The notes: generated from the sequence alone by a model not told the origin. A DNA stretch of 64,000 bases from Epiperipatus broadwayi (GCA_028023455.1 JAQFVV010000018.1:8730679-8794678), one strand, 5' to 3'. Shown: positions 1-12,299, counted from the stretch's first letter. A program made the numbers and translations.

Positions 1-32
<32 letters not shown>
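1..32. repeat. GATA tetranucleotide microsatellite (window edge)
   Basis: Uninterrupted (AGAT)n from the first base to about position 32, cut by the window edge. Same motif as the much longer array at 5.4-5.8 kb. Confidence 0.95.
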
Positions 33-35
<3 letters not shown>

Positions 36-637
36 CATTTTTTCAGTCAAATAAAAATATACATGATTTAGCATTTCAAATATATATTTAAGTTCTCTGA
101 GATATTTGGCCTAAACTGAAAGTAAACAAGCTAATAAATATGATTGATTAATAATTGAAAAACGCAAAAGGAGAAAAATATATATTTCAAATAAATTCTA
201 ATGAAATAATTGACCAAAGCTTTTACATTGGAGCTCAGATCATTTGATCTTCTGAGGAAAAAATATATTCCAAATAAATGTAATGTTAAAGCAATAATGT
301 ATATCTCAATGAAAAGACTTGAAAAGGGTAATATTTGTGGACATATACTGTGAATTAGAAACCTAAACATTGAGATAAAGAATGAAATTTCAATTGTTGT
401 TTTTTTGTTTTGCTGTTGTTGTGGTCCTATTTTTTTTTTGATGTCTTTGCATGAATTTAAGAAATATTTTAAGAAAAAAGTTCTACAAAAATAAAATGAA
501 AAGTTTAGGTTTCATAACAAAAAAAAAGAAAAATAATACTGTTTAAAAGAAAAGACATATTCTTATAATCACTATTTCATCACAGCTACTTAAAATATAT
601 GAATAAATAATATAAAAACTCTGTCAGATAATGAAAA
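33..637. other. AT-rich DNA, no gene seen
   Basis: No open coding segment, ribozyme core or repeat pair recognised. The ORF on the minus strand at 131-370 has no recognisable domain and is composed of AT-rich low-complexity residues. Confidence 0.5.
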
Positions 638-1158
638 TTATTCTACATGAATAAAGCATGATAAACAGAGCTCAAAAACATTAATTATAACAACAATTAG
701 CCAAGCGCTTTCGGTACTGTATACCAGAATCATGGTGACATACTGGAACTGAATGATTAATATTCTAGTGCATGCTCAGTGGAACACTAGTGTTAAGCTG
801 ATTAATAACATTTTTAGACTTATAGGTACAAAAAATCTAAAATTTGCAGGTTAATTCTGTTTTTTCAAATCATGAAAGTAATTGTGGTCACAAGTTTTAG
901 CCTCAAAACATTACTGTGTGCAATGAGTCAAATGATCAGAAAAGGAAGTTGAAAGAGGCTTGGTTTATTGCAAAATCTAAAAATGTTATTAATCAGCATA
1001 ACACTAGTGTTCCACTGAGCATGCACTGGAATATTAACCATTCAGTTCCAGTATGTCACCATAATTCTGGTATATAGTACCGAAAATGCTAGGCTAATTA
1101 TTGTTTATAATTAATGTTTTGTGCTCTGTTTATAACACTTTATTCGTGTAGAATAATT
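638..1158. mobile_element. Foldback element with about 180-bp inverted arms
   Basis: The left arm (about 638-818) and right arm (about 980-1158) are near-perfect reverse complements; for example AACACTAGTGTT and GAGCATGCACT/AGTGCATGCTC occur in both. A unique centre of about 160 bp separates them. The arms contain TAAACAGAGC, which also starts and ends the perfect hairpin at 53.66 kb, suggesting one terminal-inverted-repeat family. No coding capacity. Likely a non-autonomous DNA transposon (MITE or foldback). No clear target duplication found. Confidence 0.75.
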
Positions 1159-1244
1159 AAGATATATGAATAAAGATATCCGAAAAAAGCAAATGATCCA
1201 GATTTCTAATTCTTACATATCTCCTTAATATTTGTTCAATATTT

Positions 1245-1735
1245 ATCAATAGTAAACTACTATAAAGATCAAAAGTGCCAAGCTTCTTTCACTCATGCAT
1301 TTGACATCACTCACTTTAGATAATACATTGATGATTGTTATTAATCATTTATAAAACTAGGTGTAAAAATGCCATCTGAATCAATTGAACTGTCTTGGTT
1401 CAGCACAAAATGCATCTTAGGAATAATTTTCCTTTTTCAATACTTTTATTTATAGTTTTAAGCAGAAGAATTAAAATGAGGGGAAAGGGCAAATGAGGGA
1501 GAGAGGGTAAGAATATAGAGCTAAGATATTACTCATGCAAAAAGGTGGATGAAGTTAGATTAAGATTATTGGGTAGTTACTTTAATAAAAATAAAGTTTA
1601 TGTATGTTCTAAAAGTAATATGACAATATGTAGCTTTATAAATGATTAGTAGTAATCATTAACACATTTATCTAAAGTAGTTGATGTCAAATATATGGAT
1701 GAAGGAAGTTCGGCACTCCTAGATCAAATTATAGG
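1245..1735. mobile_element. Diverged foldback carrying a hammerhead relic
   Basis: Arms at about 1245-1365 and 1618-1735 are imperfect inverted copies: AATGATTA-type palindromes, TTTGACATCA versus TGATGTCAAA, and AAAGTGCC versus GGCACT. Single-arm or related versions occur near 6.1-6.3, 9.6-10.0 and 20.1 kb, always beside a family D/E hammerhead relic. Probably an old ribozyme-bearing repeat. Confidence 0.45.
1388..1420 (+). ncRNA. Decayed hammerhead ribozyme relic (family D/E)
   Basis: The strand reads ACTG, then a stem II remnant (TTGGTTCAGCAC), then AAAA in place of GAAA, then the stem III palindrome ATGCAT and a C cleavage position. CTGATGA has decayed to CTGTCTT. Recognised only by comparison with the copies at 6.45 and 9.74 kb; presumably inactive. 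Confidence 0.35.
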
Positions 1736-1770
1736 AATATGAAGGAAGAATAAAAAGAGTTACTAGAAGA

Positions 1771-3640
1771 GAAAAATATTTGAATAATATGATAAAAAGA
1801 AGAATATATTTTGTGATAAATGAATGACCATTATAAAACTCATTCTTGGTAATTCAGATGCTGAGAATTTTAAAAATGAGATTGAGAAATCAATGTAATA
1901 CAATTTTGTTTATCTTTCAACCAATATTACTTCACTATTGACAAATTCAAATTTCTTTACTTCAGACTGTCATCTGCAGACTGCTTCAAAAAATTTAATT
2001 TGATTCTTCATAATTTAGAAGTACAATATCTCAAATAAAAAGGATTCACATTTAGGCATTTAAAATATTTTTCATATTTACTGCTTTTTTTTGAATTGTC
2101 AATTAATTTCTGAACTGGCTTTTAATAGGAACAAAAAAAATTCAGATATTATGAAATTGTTAATCACATATAATTTTCTAAACAGGCAAATTATGAAAAA
2201 AAAAATTTTTATAGAGAATCTTATTTATTTTATAATTTACATACAAAATTATAATAACATTAATTTTAAAGAGAATTATAAATAATAGTAAAAAAACAAA
2301 TGTATAAGTTACCTTTATATATTTTAACATTACTTTCTTCATTATTTTTTTTCAAAAGAGAGCAACAAAAAATAAAAAATAAAATAAAAACATTAAAAGA
2401 TTAAAACAACTTTCAATGTAAGTAATTGAGAATCTAAAAGACCATTTATGTAACACAATAATATTAATTTAAATACAGAGTTATATATATTTTTAAAAAT
2501 CAGCGAACAAGTGTATATATTTTTTTTTTAAATGCTGAAAAATTAAAATATCTTAAGCTTTTTTTAACTTTCAACCTCAGAAATAAATATTGTAGAAGAA
2601 CATTTACCCAATACAATAATATTAATTTCAGAATAGAATTATATTTTTTTAAAAAAAAGGGGAAACCCTATAAGTTACACTTACATATTTTATTAACAAT
2701 AAAATTACTTGCAATATGAAAATTTCAAACAACCCAATTTAACATGTACAACCCTTATACCGTTTAATTTTTATCACTTATAATTATATATATATAGGAT
2801 GGATATTAAAAAATAAATCTCTAATGGTTAATGTTAATGTTAGATAAATGTTCTAGACTATATTTCATCAAATGCTGATTTATTCTGACAAAATTATATT
2901 AGCCTGCCATAATAATGATGTATATGTATAAAATAATAAAGTATTGAAGTTATTTGTTGCCTAAGACACCAGGAAGGTGAAGTTCCCTAATTTAAATATA
3001 TATTTATTTATATAACCAATCATATAAACTATCTTAATATTCACAATTCATCTGCAAAAAAAAATCAGCCCAAAAAATCTAAGATTAATTTATTAACTAC
3101 GCATGAGATTTCCTATACCTTACCATTATTATATATTAATAAATTAATGGCTTTACAAAGACTCTTTGTTTTATTCTTATTATCAAACTCAATCGCATCA
3201 CTAATAATTAGTATTATAAATAGTGATGAGTGGGAGACAATTGCACAAATCTATTTAAGATTATTAAATATTACTAATTTATTACGATATACTGTTGAGT
3301 GGATATTATTTATAAACATTCATACATATATTTTTATTTTAAGTATAGATGACCTGATTAATTCTCTTGCAACTTTTTTACATTAGATGATCGTCCACTG
3401 TATTTTTTCCAGATTAGATTTAATATATTTGATGTCTGTAGACACTGATTTTTTTTTTTTTTAAAATATGCAAATACCTCTTTTAATCTTTTTATTTTGT
3501 TTGAACTAAAAATGACAAACAAGCTAATGATATCTGACTACAGCCTCTCATGGCTTGAATTCTTATTACTAGGTCATTTTTTTGTATTAGAGAATTACAA
3601 AAATATTTGAAATATAGGCACTTTTCATATACCTGGAGCG
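1771..3640. other. AT-rich DNA without recognisable genes
   Basis: Homopolymer-rich, with many stops on all frames. Small ORFs at 2091-2285 and 3147-3386 have no recognisable domain, homologous copy in the window or plausible splice context. Nothing else supported. Confidence 0.5.
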
Positions 3641-3755
3641 TAATTGTAAATATAGGGGAGTTGAACTCAGACTTTCAAGCACCCTTCAACTATCCACACT
3701 ATCTCATGCCACTGTGATACACATGTCCACACATGTGTACAAAAGATAAATAATC

Positions 3756-3799
3756 ACCAATATACATATTTTGTGCTAAACCAGCACTCATCAGTTGGT
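3756..3799 (-). ncRNA. Hammerhead ribozyme, family D, core mutated
   Basis: On the minus strand stem I is ACCAA (3795-3799) pairing TTGGT (complement of 3756-3760). The core CTGATGA is intact and stem II GTGCT/AGCAC around loop GGTTT is perfect. GAAA has become AAAA, which removes the essential G12, and stem III ATATGTAT is near-palindromic. Structure is recognisable but probably inactive. Confidence 0.55.
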
Positions 3800-4229
3800 C
3801 CAGATTAGCATCTCCCACACATATATATGTAATCAGTGCTCAGTTTATATTAAGATTGCAAATCTTCATAATTTAATGGACAGGCTTCAATCTACTCCAA
3901 CTTCCAACTTTTCAGCCATCCATACCATTGAAAATCTGATGATGAAAAGCCCAAATCCCATGTTGATGCCAATATTATTGCCATGCCCATGTTGACCTTA
4001 AGTCACTCTGACCCCTCATATATAGGACTTTGGTCAACATGGACATGGAAATAATATTGACATCAGCATGGGATTTGGGCTTTCCATCATCAGCAGATTT
4101 TCAATGGTATGGATGGCTGAAATGTTGGAGTTTGGAGTAGATTGAAGCCTGTTCATTAAAGTATGAAGATTTGCTATCTTAATATAAACTGAGCATGATT
4201 TTGTATGTGTGCGGGAGATGATAATCTGG

Positions 4230-4273
4230 ACCAACTGATGAGTTCTGGTTTAGCATGAAATAGATATATTGGT
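4230..4273 (+). ncRNA. Hammerhead ribozyme, family D, stems decayed
   Basis: Stem I ACCAA (4230-4234) pairs with TTGGT (4269-4273). CTGATGA (4235-4241) and GAAA (4257-4260) are intact. Stem II GTTCT/AGCAT has one mismatch and one wobble, and stem III ATAGATAT has lost its perfect palindrome. The cleavage triplet would be ATA with cleavage after 4268. Mirror copy of 3756-3799. Confidence 0.55.
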
Positions 4274-4379
4274 GATTATTTATCTTTTCTACATGTCTGG
4301 TCATGTGTATCAGTTGTATGAAATAGTGTAGATAGTTGAATGATGCTTGAAAGTCAGAGTTCGAATCCCCTATATTTAG

Positions 4380-5445
4380 AATTACAAAAGCTATAACTTT
4401 TATTAAAATGTCACACAATAAACAGTCTTTATAGGCTACCAATACAGATGCATTTTTATTAAATATTCTTTACATGTATATAGTCTTTGTATCAACAAAT
4501 ATAAAATCCTCAACTTTACCAAGTTAAAATAAAAGAGATTTTATATGATTATGTGAATTTTTACAGTATATAGCATCTGCGACTCAAGCATCAATATTAT
4601 GTGATGCTCTTTTATTAATATAATTTTAACAGCTTAAGTAAATTAAACGAATTCAGACTTAAGTAATCAAATATAAATCAAATGACTTCTTCAGTTTTCT
4701 ATTATATAAAAACAGAAGAGGAAACAACATTGTTTTTCAGATTAATTAACTTATAATTGGTGTAAGTTTTAATTTTTTCTTCTAAGTTTTTTCCCTCTAA
4801 TTTAAAATATCTAAATGCTCATTTACTAACCAATACCTTCTTTAAAAAATTCTAAATTGGCTTGAAAACCCTCAGCAATTTCAAAAATTTTCAAATTTTA
4901 TGGAAGACTTATATATTAACTCTTAGACCGTGATGATTTTGTTTAATAGTTCAATAAGGTGATATATTTTTCAGAGTTCGATTTATAAAATAAATGAAAA
5001 TAAAATAAAAATAAATAATCAACTCTCTGGTGATCTAAATTAATTGAACTTCAGGTAAAAGTTAATAACGGTAATTTTTTATAATTTTCTAAATCCCACA
5101 AGTTGTCGATAGAATTTTGATTTTCTAATTTCATTTGATTAATTTTTCAACGTTTCTCAAAGTTGGTTTATAAAAAGTAAATAATTTTCCTCGTCTATAT
5201 TGATAAAAGATACTTTATGATTTTGTCACGAGAAAAGCAGTCATTAAATTTCCACAAATTACTATTATTAATATTATTTCTATATAATAGTACAGAATAA
5301 TAGATTGATCTCGGAAGTTGCATTAATTAATATTGACAATTCAAAGACTTTGATTTGAAAAATAATGTACGAACAACTAAATCCACAACCCATTTAAATG
5401 TATAAAATCAAAAATAGATGTATAACTAGATTCGTGGACAACTGA
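4380..5445. other. AT-rich DNA, nothing recognised
   Basis: No coding similarity, ribozyme motif or repeat pairing seen between the family D palindrome and the GATA array. Confidence 0.5.
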
Positions 5446-5829
<384 letters not shown>

Positions 5830-6041
5830 GATCGAGTTAAGACTAGATGATGATGATTAAATAAGTTCATAAATAGATAAAAGATATATAGATAAATAAA
5901 TTGTCAGTTTCAGCTATTGACAGTCCATTATAATTTCTCTTAAAAATTTGCACAATTTTTTTTTTTTAAAGATACTAATAAAACTTCGTGCCACCATTTA
6001 TTATTTTGAAATCGTATGAATAAAAATACAATAAAAGACAA

Positions 6042-6092
6042 ATGCCTCCTAAAATGCATTTTTTGCTGAAATAGCACTCATTCGTTATTTGT
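6042..6092 (-). ncRNA. Decayed hammerhead relic, first of a tandem pair
   Basis: The minus strand shows GAATGA (from CTGATGA), a stem II remnant GTGCT..AGCA, A-rich sequence where GAAA is expected, and the stem III palindrome ATGCAT. The next copy lies 394-395 bp downstream at 6441-6484 in the same orientation, with the same flanking sequence (GAATACAATAAAAGACAA-like). Inactive relic. Confidence 0.4.
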
Positions 6093-6440
6093 TATTTATC
6101 GTCTGTTATTTATATCTTTATCATATGTACAATATTTATCAATATTAAATTGTTTCATTTGATTTTTCGAGTAACAAACTCACTCCACCCATAACTTTGA
6201 CAGCAATCTAGATAAATATAGTAATGATTATCACTAATCATTTACTAAACTAGAAATTGTCTAAATTTTAAATGTCAATTAAAGATTAATATATATGAAC
6301 TTTTAATTAACTAAACACACGCATGGAGTTATTGGCATTTCTTTTTTCATGTGTAATATCATTTTATAAATGTATTAAATAACCTCCATACTTGCACACA
6401 TTCTTTTGAAATCATATGAATACAATAAAAGACAAGTGAC

Positions 6441-6484
6441 TCCCAAGATGCATTTTGTGCTAAACAAGCATTCATCAGTTGACT
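6441..6484 (-). ncRNA. Decayed hammerhead relic, second of a tandem pair
   Basis: The minus strand retains CTGATGA, stem II TGCT..AGCA, AAAA for GAAA, and stem III palindrome ATGCAT followed by C. Stem I is reduced to about 3 bp (CAA/TTG). Best preserved of the E-type relics. Confidence 0.5.
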
Positions 6485-6489
6485 TTTTT

Positions 6490-6974
6490 TTTCTATAATG
6501 ATTTAGCAAATTTTTTATCCAAATTTTTTTTTATTATACTTCCTATAGTGATAGCGGGAGGAATTCAAGAGCTAATGATTTTTTAATTAAATTTCAACGT
6601 GTTACATTTGGTGCTTAAAATGTATGTTTTAATAATGATCGTTCAATATATATTTAAAATTGTTTTTGAAGGATGCTGCTTCTCTGATATTCGGTCAAAC
6701 ATTTTCCTTTAGCTCATCAGTAGCCATCTTTATTTATTATGTTTTCTTCCCATCTCCACTGAAATTTCTTAATTTTAGCATTTACTGTCAGCTATATCAA
6801 TCTGCTATATTTTTACAATTATTTGGAACATCTTTAGCATTTAGACATTTGATATATAGCGATTTTGTGAACATTTTTTTTTATTTCCTTTTTTTAAAAT
6901 ATCAATAATAATACCATCATTTTCTGAACCTTTTTGTTCATGAATGTACAAATGTTTTTGATCAAAGCAAACAA
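6490..6974. other. AT-rich DNA between ribozyme relic and LINE relic
   Basis: The plus-strand ORF at 6660-6908 (hydrophobic, Phe-rich) is unrecognised. It could be the lost 5' part of the RTE relic that follows, but I see no endonuclease motif before about 6975. Confidence 0.4.
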
Positions 6975-9120
6975 CATTTTATAATGCTTCAATTGGTAAA
7001 CAATTCGAAAATGAAAATGCCATGAGAAATTTGGTTAAGCTATTAGATATGAGATGGGTATAGTCTTATGCATTTTGAAAAGAAAAATTATTGTATATTA
7101 TTAATTCTTTCTTTGAGAAAAATGCTAAATAAAAATACGTGTGGAAGAATTCAAAGGAAGGTTTAGTAGAATTGGATTATATTTTGACAAACAAAAAATG
7201 TATTTCAAGTATGTAATATTCTTAATTAAATCCAATATAGGAAATTATCATCAATTAATGAGATGTAAGATATGTGTTTATGTAAAACTAGAAAGAAAAA
7301 ATCTATATTAACAGATAATATTCCCAATCTTCAAAAATACTTCAATAAATTTAAATCAAAAATTGCAAATTGTTTTAAAATATTAAAGAAATTGGATGAT
7401 GAATTAAACTTGCTGATAAACAAATGTAAGAAGATAATTAGTACAAAAAAGCAATAATTTACCATTAAATTTTTTTCTAAGAATAGACAATATATGAAGA
7501 AAAAAAGGAATATGAAAAAAAATTTTAAATATTCCAGTAACAAAAATTGAATATTTAGAATTATTTAAAATGATAAAAAGAAGAGTTAATAACCATATAA
7601 AATAAATAATAATAATAAAATAAAATAATAATAAAATAAAATAAATAACCATATAAGAAAGTGTAATTGTGAATTAGTAAGGAAATCTATAAAAGAGAAT
7701 AAGTTTCAAAAACGTAAAATAACATCTTGATATTGGAAATAACATTTTTTCAGCAATAAAAAGATGGAATTATCATTAAAAGTAGAGATTACATCATGAA
7801 ATATGTGATATAGTTGTACAAAAAAATTATATAGTAATAAAGAATAAAAAAGTAAAATATCTCCTATAATTACTAAATTCTCTGAATTATCAATTTTTTT
7901 AAATGAAGAGATGTTGATTTTTAAAAAAGTTGATAAAGAAGATACTAGAAATTACAAAAATATCAGTCCTCTATCAATTCTATATGAAACCTTCACCAAA
8001 GTAATTATAACTTGTTTATAATGAATTTTCAGTTCTAACCAAGGGAAAAAACAAGTTTGACTTAAAAGTGATTTTAATTAAGTGGATCACATCTAAATAT
8101 TGAGAGAAGTTATAAAAAGTATCAATGAATACGAGTTGTAGTATGCTTTGGTTTTGTAGATTATATATAAGGATTGTTTAAAACTTTGGATCATCAAGGT
8201 ATTGACTCAGATTATATTGTGTTATTCTGAAGCACATCAAAATGTAATTAAATATATTAACATTGAAAATGGTTATGATAGAATGATGCTATATCTTCAA
8301 AATGTTTTAAAGCCATTTTATGAAAAGTATTTTATGGATTAAAATGGAAAGCTAAGAGAGTAAAAATAAATGGGGCTTATTTAAATCTTCTATTTTTGCA
8401 GATAATGTGTTATTTTGCAAATAATGCTTCCAAGCTTCAGGAAATGGTGCAAGAATTAACAGATGAAAGTAAAAATAGTAAGATTAAATATAAATGCTGA
8501 AAAGACTAAAGTAATGTTCAATGGATTTTCTTGGAATAAGAAAATAATCTTTAATAATCATGAATTAGAAGAAGTTATAATAGCTTAGTCAAAATTATTA
8601 ATGCAGATGAAAATATAATGGATAAAACTGATCATAGAATTAAACATGGATGAAGTGTTTTTGATAGAAATACATTAAAAGAAAATATAGCCATGTGTTT
8701 GAAAAGAAAAGGCTTTTAATATATGCATTTCAATAATTCTTCTTTTTGGATCTGAGACTTGTACCCTTAACAGTAGATCAATACACAGATGTCAGATTAC
8801 TTAACAAAGTATGGAGAAATATATACTAGTAATAACAAGAAAATATTGAAAACAAAATGCATGGGTGAGAAAACAAACAGATATTATAAACATTATTGAA
8901 GAAATTGAGACTGAAAATATATTTAAACTAAACATATTGCTAGAAGAAATAATAGATTGACAGTTAAAGTTTTAAATTGGATCTCAAGAGATCGTAAAAG
9001 ATGTAGAAAGAGATCATTTGTGAAATGGATGGATAAAATAGAAAGTTTTCTGGTGTAGTGTAGAGACTAGGAATCCTGCAGTAGATCGATATTGGTGAAA
9101 AATGATGACAATGATACCAG
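6975..9120 (+). pseudogene. RTE-type LINE pseudogene (endonuclease plus reverse transcriptase)
   Basis: Reading across frames and stops gives a continuous trace of an RTE/BovB-like polyprotein. At about 6975-7200 the end of an apurinic-type endonuclease appears (FENENAM, INSFFEKNAK, LVELDYILTNKK). At about 7270-7460 there is a Lys-rich linker, and at about 7900-8010 the start of the reverse transcriptase (KEDTRNYKNISPLSILYE, a family signature). At about 8400-8530 there is NASKLQEMVQELTDES followed by NAEKTKV. At about 8750-9100 the C-terminal region has GSETCTL, WVRKQTD and the tail that usually reads RRxGRP..KWMDKI. The YADD-type catalytic motif is present only as a decayed F-A-D-N stretch. 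Many stops and frameshifts; dead and old. No host ORF involved. Confidence 0.8.
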
Positions 9121-9594
9121 ACTATAATGGAATCTATACATTTATTTTTTGATACTTTTGATTCACAATATAAATTTTCACATACTTATATATCTTACTT
9201 GTAATTGATCTTTATTTTAGAATTTAGAATCTGTGCTGAAAACTATAAGATAGAATAGGCAAGACACTTCTGAATAAATGCTTTCTTTTTAAAACATAAA
9301 GACAACGTTTTCTTTTAAATATAACATTTACTCATTAAATTTACTGAAAGTGATTTTAATTATTTTATTTATTCATTTATTTATTTATTTATTGCTTTAA
9401 TTAGCAATTGGTCCAAGTAAACAAAATTATTCACTTTTTTAATTTTGTTTTTCTTGTTAAGTTTAGCGCTCTCCGGTAATATGAAATTATGTTAAAAACC
9501 CTTTTTAATTTTTCATTAAACTGGTTAAAATTGTTTTGTAATTCTTGATTGTAAATCATTATATGCTGGTGTGAAAATAACATCATCATCCATA

Positions 9595-10045
9595 GATCTA
9601 TTGTGATTTAACTACTTCAGCTAAATATATGAATGGTTAATATCAATCATTTGTCAAATTTTGATACATATAAATCAAGGTGCAATATTGGATAAATACT
9701 AAAAAAATATTGAAGACATGTGAGAGATTGTGATTCGGGATAATTGATGAGTATTGGGTCAGCATAAAATGCACATGTTAAGGGTTATTTGTCTTTTTTT
9801 GGGTATCTTTATTCTTATATTTTTAGAAAGTATGTTAGCAAAGAAGCTTTTTGCCACATGTGAAAAGAGAGGGGAAATTCAGTTATTTCATGTGTTAATG
9901 TATAATTAATTTTATATATACATTAATCCTTAACCATGGTTAAAATTTAAATATAGGCTAGAAATAATCTTTAATTCGAAAAATGAATGGTAATAAACAT
10001 TAATGCAATTATCTTAAGTGACTAAATAGTCACAATTTAATCGGA
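9595..10045. mobile_element. Diverged foldback with hammerhead relic
   Basis: The segment at about 9600-9670 is an imperfect inverted copy of about 9955-10045 (TGAATGGTTAAT-type versus its reverse complement; TGTGATTTAACTA versus TAGTCACAATTTAA). A hammerhead relic sits between them. Same layout as 1245-1735. Confidence 0.4.
9741..9780 (+). ncRNA. Decayed hammerhead relic (family E)
   Basis: TTGATGA (from CTGATGA), stem II GTATT..AGCAT, AAAA for GAAA, and ATGCACAT in the stem III position. Preceded by GAGAGATTGTGA, a flank also present at 20.2 kb and, inverted, at 49.5 kb. Confidence 0.4.
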
Positions 10046-11530
10046 GACTTGGTGTATCCCAATCTAAACTTGTAAAAAGTTTTAAAATTGCTGATAATAT
10101 TTTTTTTATGAAAGGAATCTACTTAATATATATATATCTTTTTGTTTTGAATGTTTCAATAATTTTAAGTGGCATTTTTATAAAACTTATTACTAATTTT
10201 ATTGATTTTTCTGTTCTCTGACATTTTTAAAATATTAAACACTTGTCATGGTCTACGATTTTTAAACACATTCTAAGTTCATGCTCATTTCATTATTTTA
10301 TTTACTACTTTGAAGATAATCTAAGTATTAAATTCTTTCCTAAACCTTATGGCTTTAATTGTTAAGTAAAATATAGCTTGTTTGTTTTTTTAATTTTCTG
10401 CTTAAAATTTAGTAAAAAGTTTGTAAAGAGTAAATAACAAGTTGATAGATCTATATTATTATTTTTTAGTAATCCCTGACATCTTTTTGTTTAATAACAA
10501 TAAGGGTACTTAGTTCCAGTTGTTGGGCTAGTTATTTTATTTTAAATAGTTTATAAAAGGAATAAGATCATTTTTAAGTATCAATTCAGATAAATTGATT
10601 TTAATAAAATCATCTTAAACATTAACTAATTTTATTAGTTACATTAATTGAAACTTCACTTACATCACAAGAAGATTAAGATTCAATTGTTTTTTGTTTT
10701 TTTTTGTTTTTTATAAAAATATAGAAAATTTTATTCTGAAATTTGGATACAACTCATATGATCAAATTATTGATGAGATACATTAACTGGTATTTAAGAA
10801 AAGGAAAAGTTCAATGATGAAATTACCTATGCTGCACAATCTAAAATGATTAAAGGTTTATAGGAGCCAAGGAAAGGGCTCTGAATTTGATATCTTGCAG
10901 ATTGGTGTCTAAGCTTGCATGACTCAAAATGTATAAAGATAATACCAAAGTTCTGTTCATGGGGAAAAACCACAAAATTAAATAGGTAAAGCAGATACTT
11001 CAGCATCAATTCCAGGGTCATACTACCCAGGGTCTGAGAGATAGGCTTGAGGAGGGAGGCAAAAAATCATCAATTTTAAAGGAATGCATACTAGCCAGTT
11101 AGTCATTGTTTTTAGAATAGGAGATTTCCATCTAGCTATGCAAGGTACCATCCCTCTGGAAGCATAACAATCAGCTTTCATATGGCTTTCAAGATGTAAG
11201 AGGGGACCAAATTCTGGTCCCTTTTCTGAATTTTTTTTAATTTTATCAATATATAAATCAAGAAGACAATCCAGAGCATGATTAAAGGTGAGCCAGCAAT
11301 GGGTGACATAGCATAAATAATATAAACATTGATGAACATATCTCCAGGATGGATATACATAGCAGCATTTAATAAATAGACAAACTGCTAATATAAAAAT
11401 TAATGAATTATGGGAAAATTGATTTGTGACATAATTGTTTTTGTATACATTTATAATGATTTTTGTAATAGAATTTGAACATAGTTGATAATGACAACTT
11501 AAATTGTTGAAAGAACTTCTATTTAAATTA
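10046..11530. other. AT-rich DNA, no gene supported
   Basis: The longest minus ORF (11023-11574) overlaps the family D palindrome at its 5' end and shows no recognisable domain. I do not call it. The local stretch 10.83-11.25 kb is somewhat richer in G+C and may be an old repeat. Confidence 0.45.
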
Positions 11531-11630
11531 TAGACAGGGTATGAGCACAGACTTTCACATGACCCACTCTCCACACCATCTCATAACACTAATACACCTG
11601 AACACACATATGTCAAAAAGATAAATAATC

Positions 11631-11674
11631 ACCAATATACGTATTTCATGCTAAACCAGCAATCATCAGTTGGT
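11631..11674 (-). ncRNA. Hammerhead ribozyme, family D
   Basis: Minus strand: stem I ACCAA/TTGGT is perfect, CTGATGA intact, stem II TTGCT/AGCAT pairs at four of five positions around GGTTT, GAAA intact, stem III is the perfect palindrome ATACGTAT, cleavage triplet ATA. Only the closing pair of stem II next to the core is lost. The palindromic stem III without a loop implies activity, if any, as a dimer. Confidence 0.65.
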
Positions 11675-11911
11675 CCAGATTACTATCTCTACACATATAT
11701 GCTACAAGTGCTCAGATATATATTAGGATAGCAAATCCTCCTACTTTAATGGTGGCCTTTGAGCATTCCATCATCGGATTTTCAATTGGATGGACAGTTG
11801 AAGAGTTGGAGTGTGGAGTGCATTGAAGCCTGTCCATTAAAGTAGGAGGATTTGCTATCTTAATATATATCTGAGCACTTGTAGCACATATGTGTAGAGA
11901 TGGTAATCTGG

Positions 11912-11955
11912 ACCAACTGGTGATTGCTGGTTTAGCATGAAATACGTATATTGGT
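11912..11955 (+). ncRNA. Hammerhead ribozyme, family D, one core change
   Basis: ACCAA (11912-11916) pairs TTGGT (11951-11955). The core reads CTGGTGA instead of CTGATGA, an A6-to-G change expected to impair catalysis. Stem II TTGCT/AGCAT, GAAA and the palindrome ATACGTAT match the partner at 11631-11674. Confidence 0.6.
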
Positions 11956-12212
11956 GATTATTTATCTTTTCGACATATGTGTGTTCAGGTGTATCAGTGT
12001 TATGAGATGGTGTGGAGAGTGGGTCATGTGAAAGTCTGTGCTTATACCCTGTCTATTACATATATAGACACAGGTATATATATAAGCCTGTGTATTTCAT
12101 CTATTTAAATTATAGTTGATATTTTTTAAAATTTTGTTTATTGCATTAATTATTGTCTTGTTTTGTGGAATTATATATATTTTCATTGTAATGGAATACA
12201 GATATTGATTTA

Positions 12213-12218
12213 TAAGTT

Positions 12219-12257
<39 letters not shown>

Positions 12258-12261
12258 AGTT

Positions 12262-12295
<34 letters not shown>
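12213..12295. repeat. Duplicated (AC)n(AT)n microsatellite
   Basis: Two successive copies of AAGTTAC followed by (AC)n and (AT)n, at about 12213-12256 and 12257-12295. Confidence 0.9.
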
Positions 12296-12299
12296 GGAA

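Larger units (their letters stand above)
3649..4376. mobile_element. Family D palindrome with two hammerhead copies and tRNA-like ends
   Basis: Left arm about 3649-3996 and right arm about 4031-4376 are inverted copies (roughly 85-90% by eye) around a spacer of about 35 bp. Each arm carries one hammerhead-like motif (3756-3799 minus, 4230-4273 plus). At the outer end the right arm has a Pol III B-box-like string GAGTTCGAATCCCC (4357-4370), with a weak A-box-like stretch about 38 bp before it. Related palindromes lie at 11.53-12.06 and 55.38-55.64 kb. The short ORFs here are mirror translations of the repeat. Interpreted as inverted copies of a ribozyme-bearing retroelement or SINE. Confidence 0.75.
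6042..6484 (-). mobile_element. Ancient tandem ribozyme repeat, period about 395 bp
   Basis: Two hammerhead relics in direct orientation, each preceded on the plus strand by the same TGAAATC(G/A)TATGAAT and ATACAATAAAAGACAA-like block, separated by 394-395 bp. The intervening DNA carries a dispersed motif (GACAGCAAT.TAG.TAAATATA, then a palindrome around TAATCATTTA) found again near 1.3, 9.6 and 20.1 kb. Consistent with a decayed dimeric retrozyme-like insertion. Confidence 0.4.
11533..12056. mobile_element. Family D palindrome with two hammerheads
   Basis: Left arm about 11533-11755 and right arm about 11832-12056 are close inverted copies (both contain GGGTCATGTGAAAGTCTGTG or its complement, and CACATATGTG-type strings). 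One hammerhead in each arm faces outward. The right arm ends in a tRNA-like stretch homologous to the B-box region of the 4.36 kb copy. The spacer (about 11756-11831) is unique. Younger-looking than the 3.65 kb copy. Confidence 0.8.

Noticed and set aside
3795-4442. Three ORFs over the 3.65-4.38 kb region, two with mirrored similar proteins
   Set aside because: The similarity comes from the inverted repeat arms read on opposite strands.
11023-11574. 183-aa minus-strand ORF
   Set aside because: No recognisable domain; its 5' part runs into the family D palindrome and composition is not gene-like.
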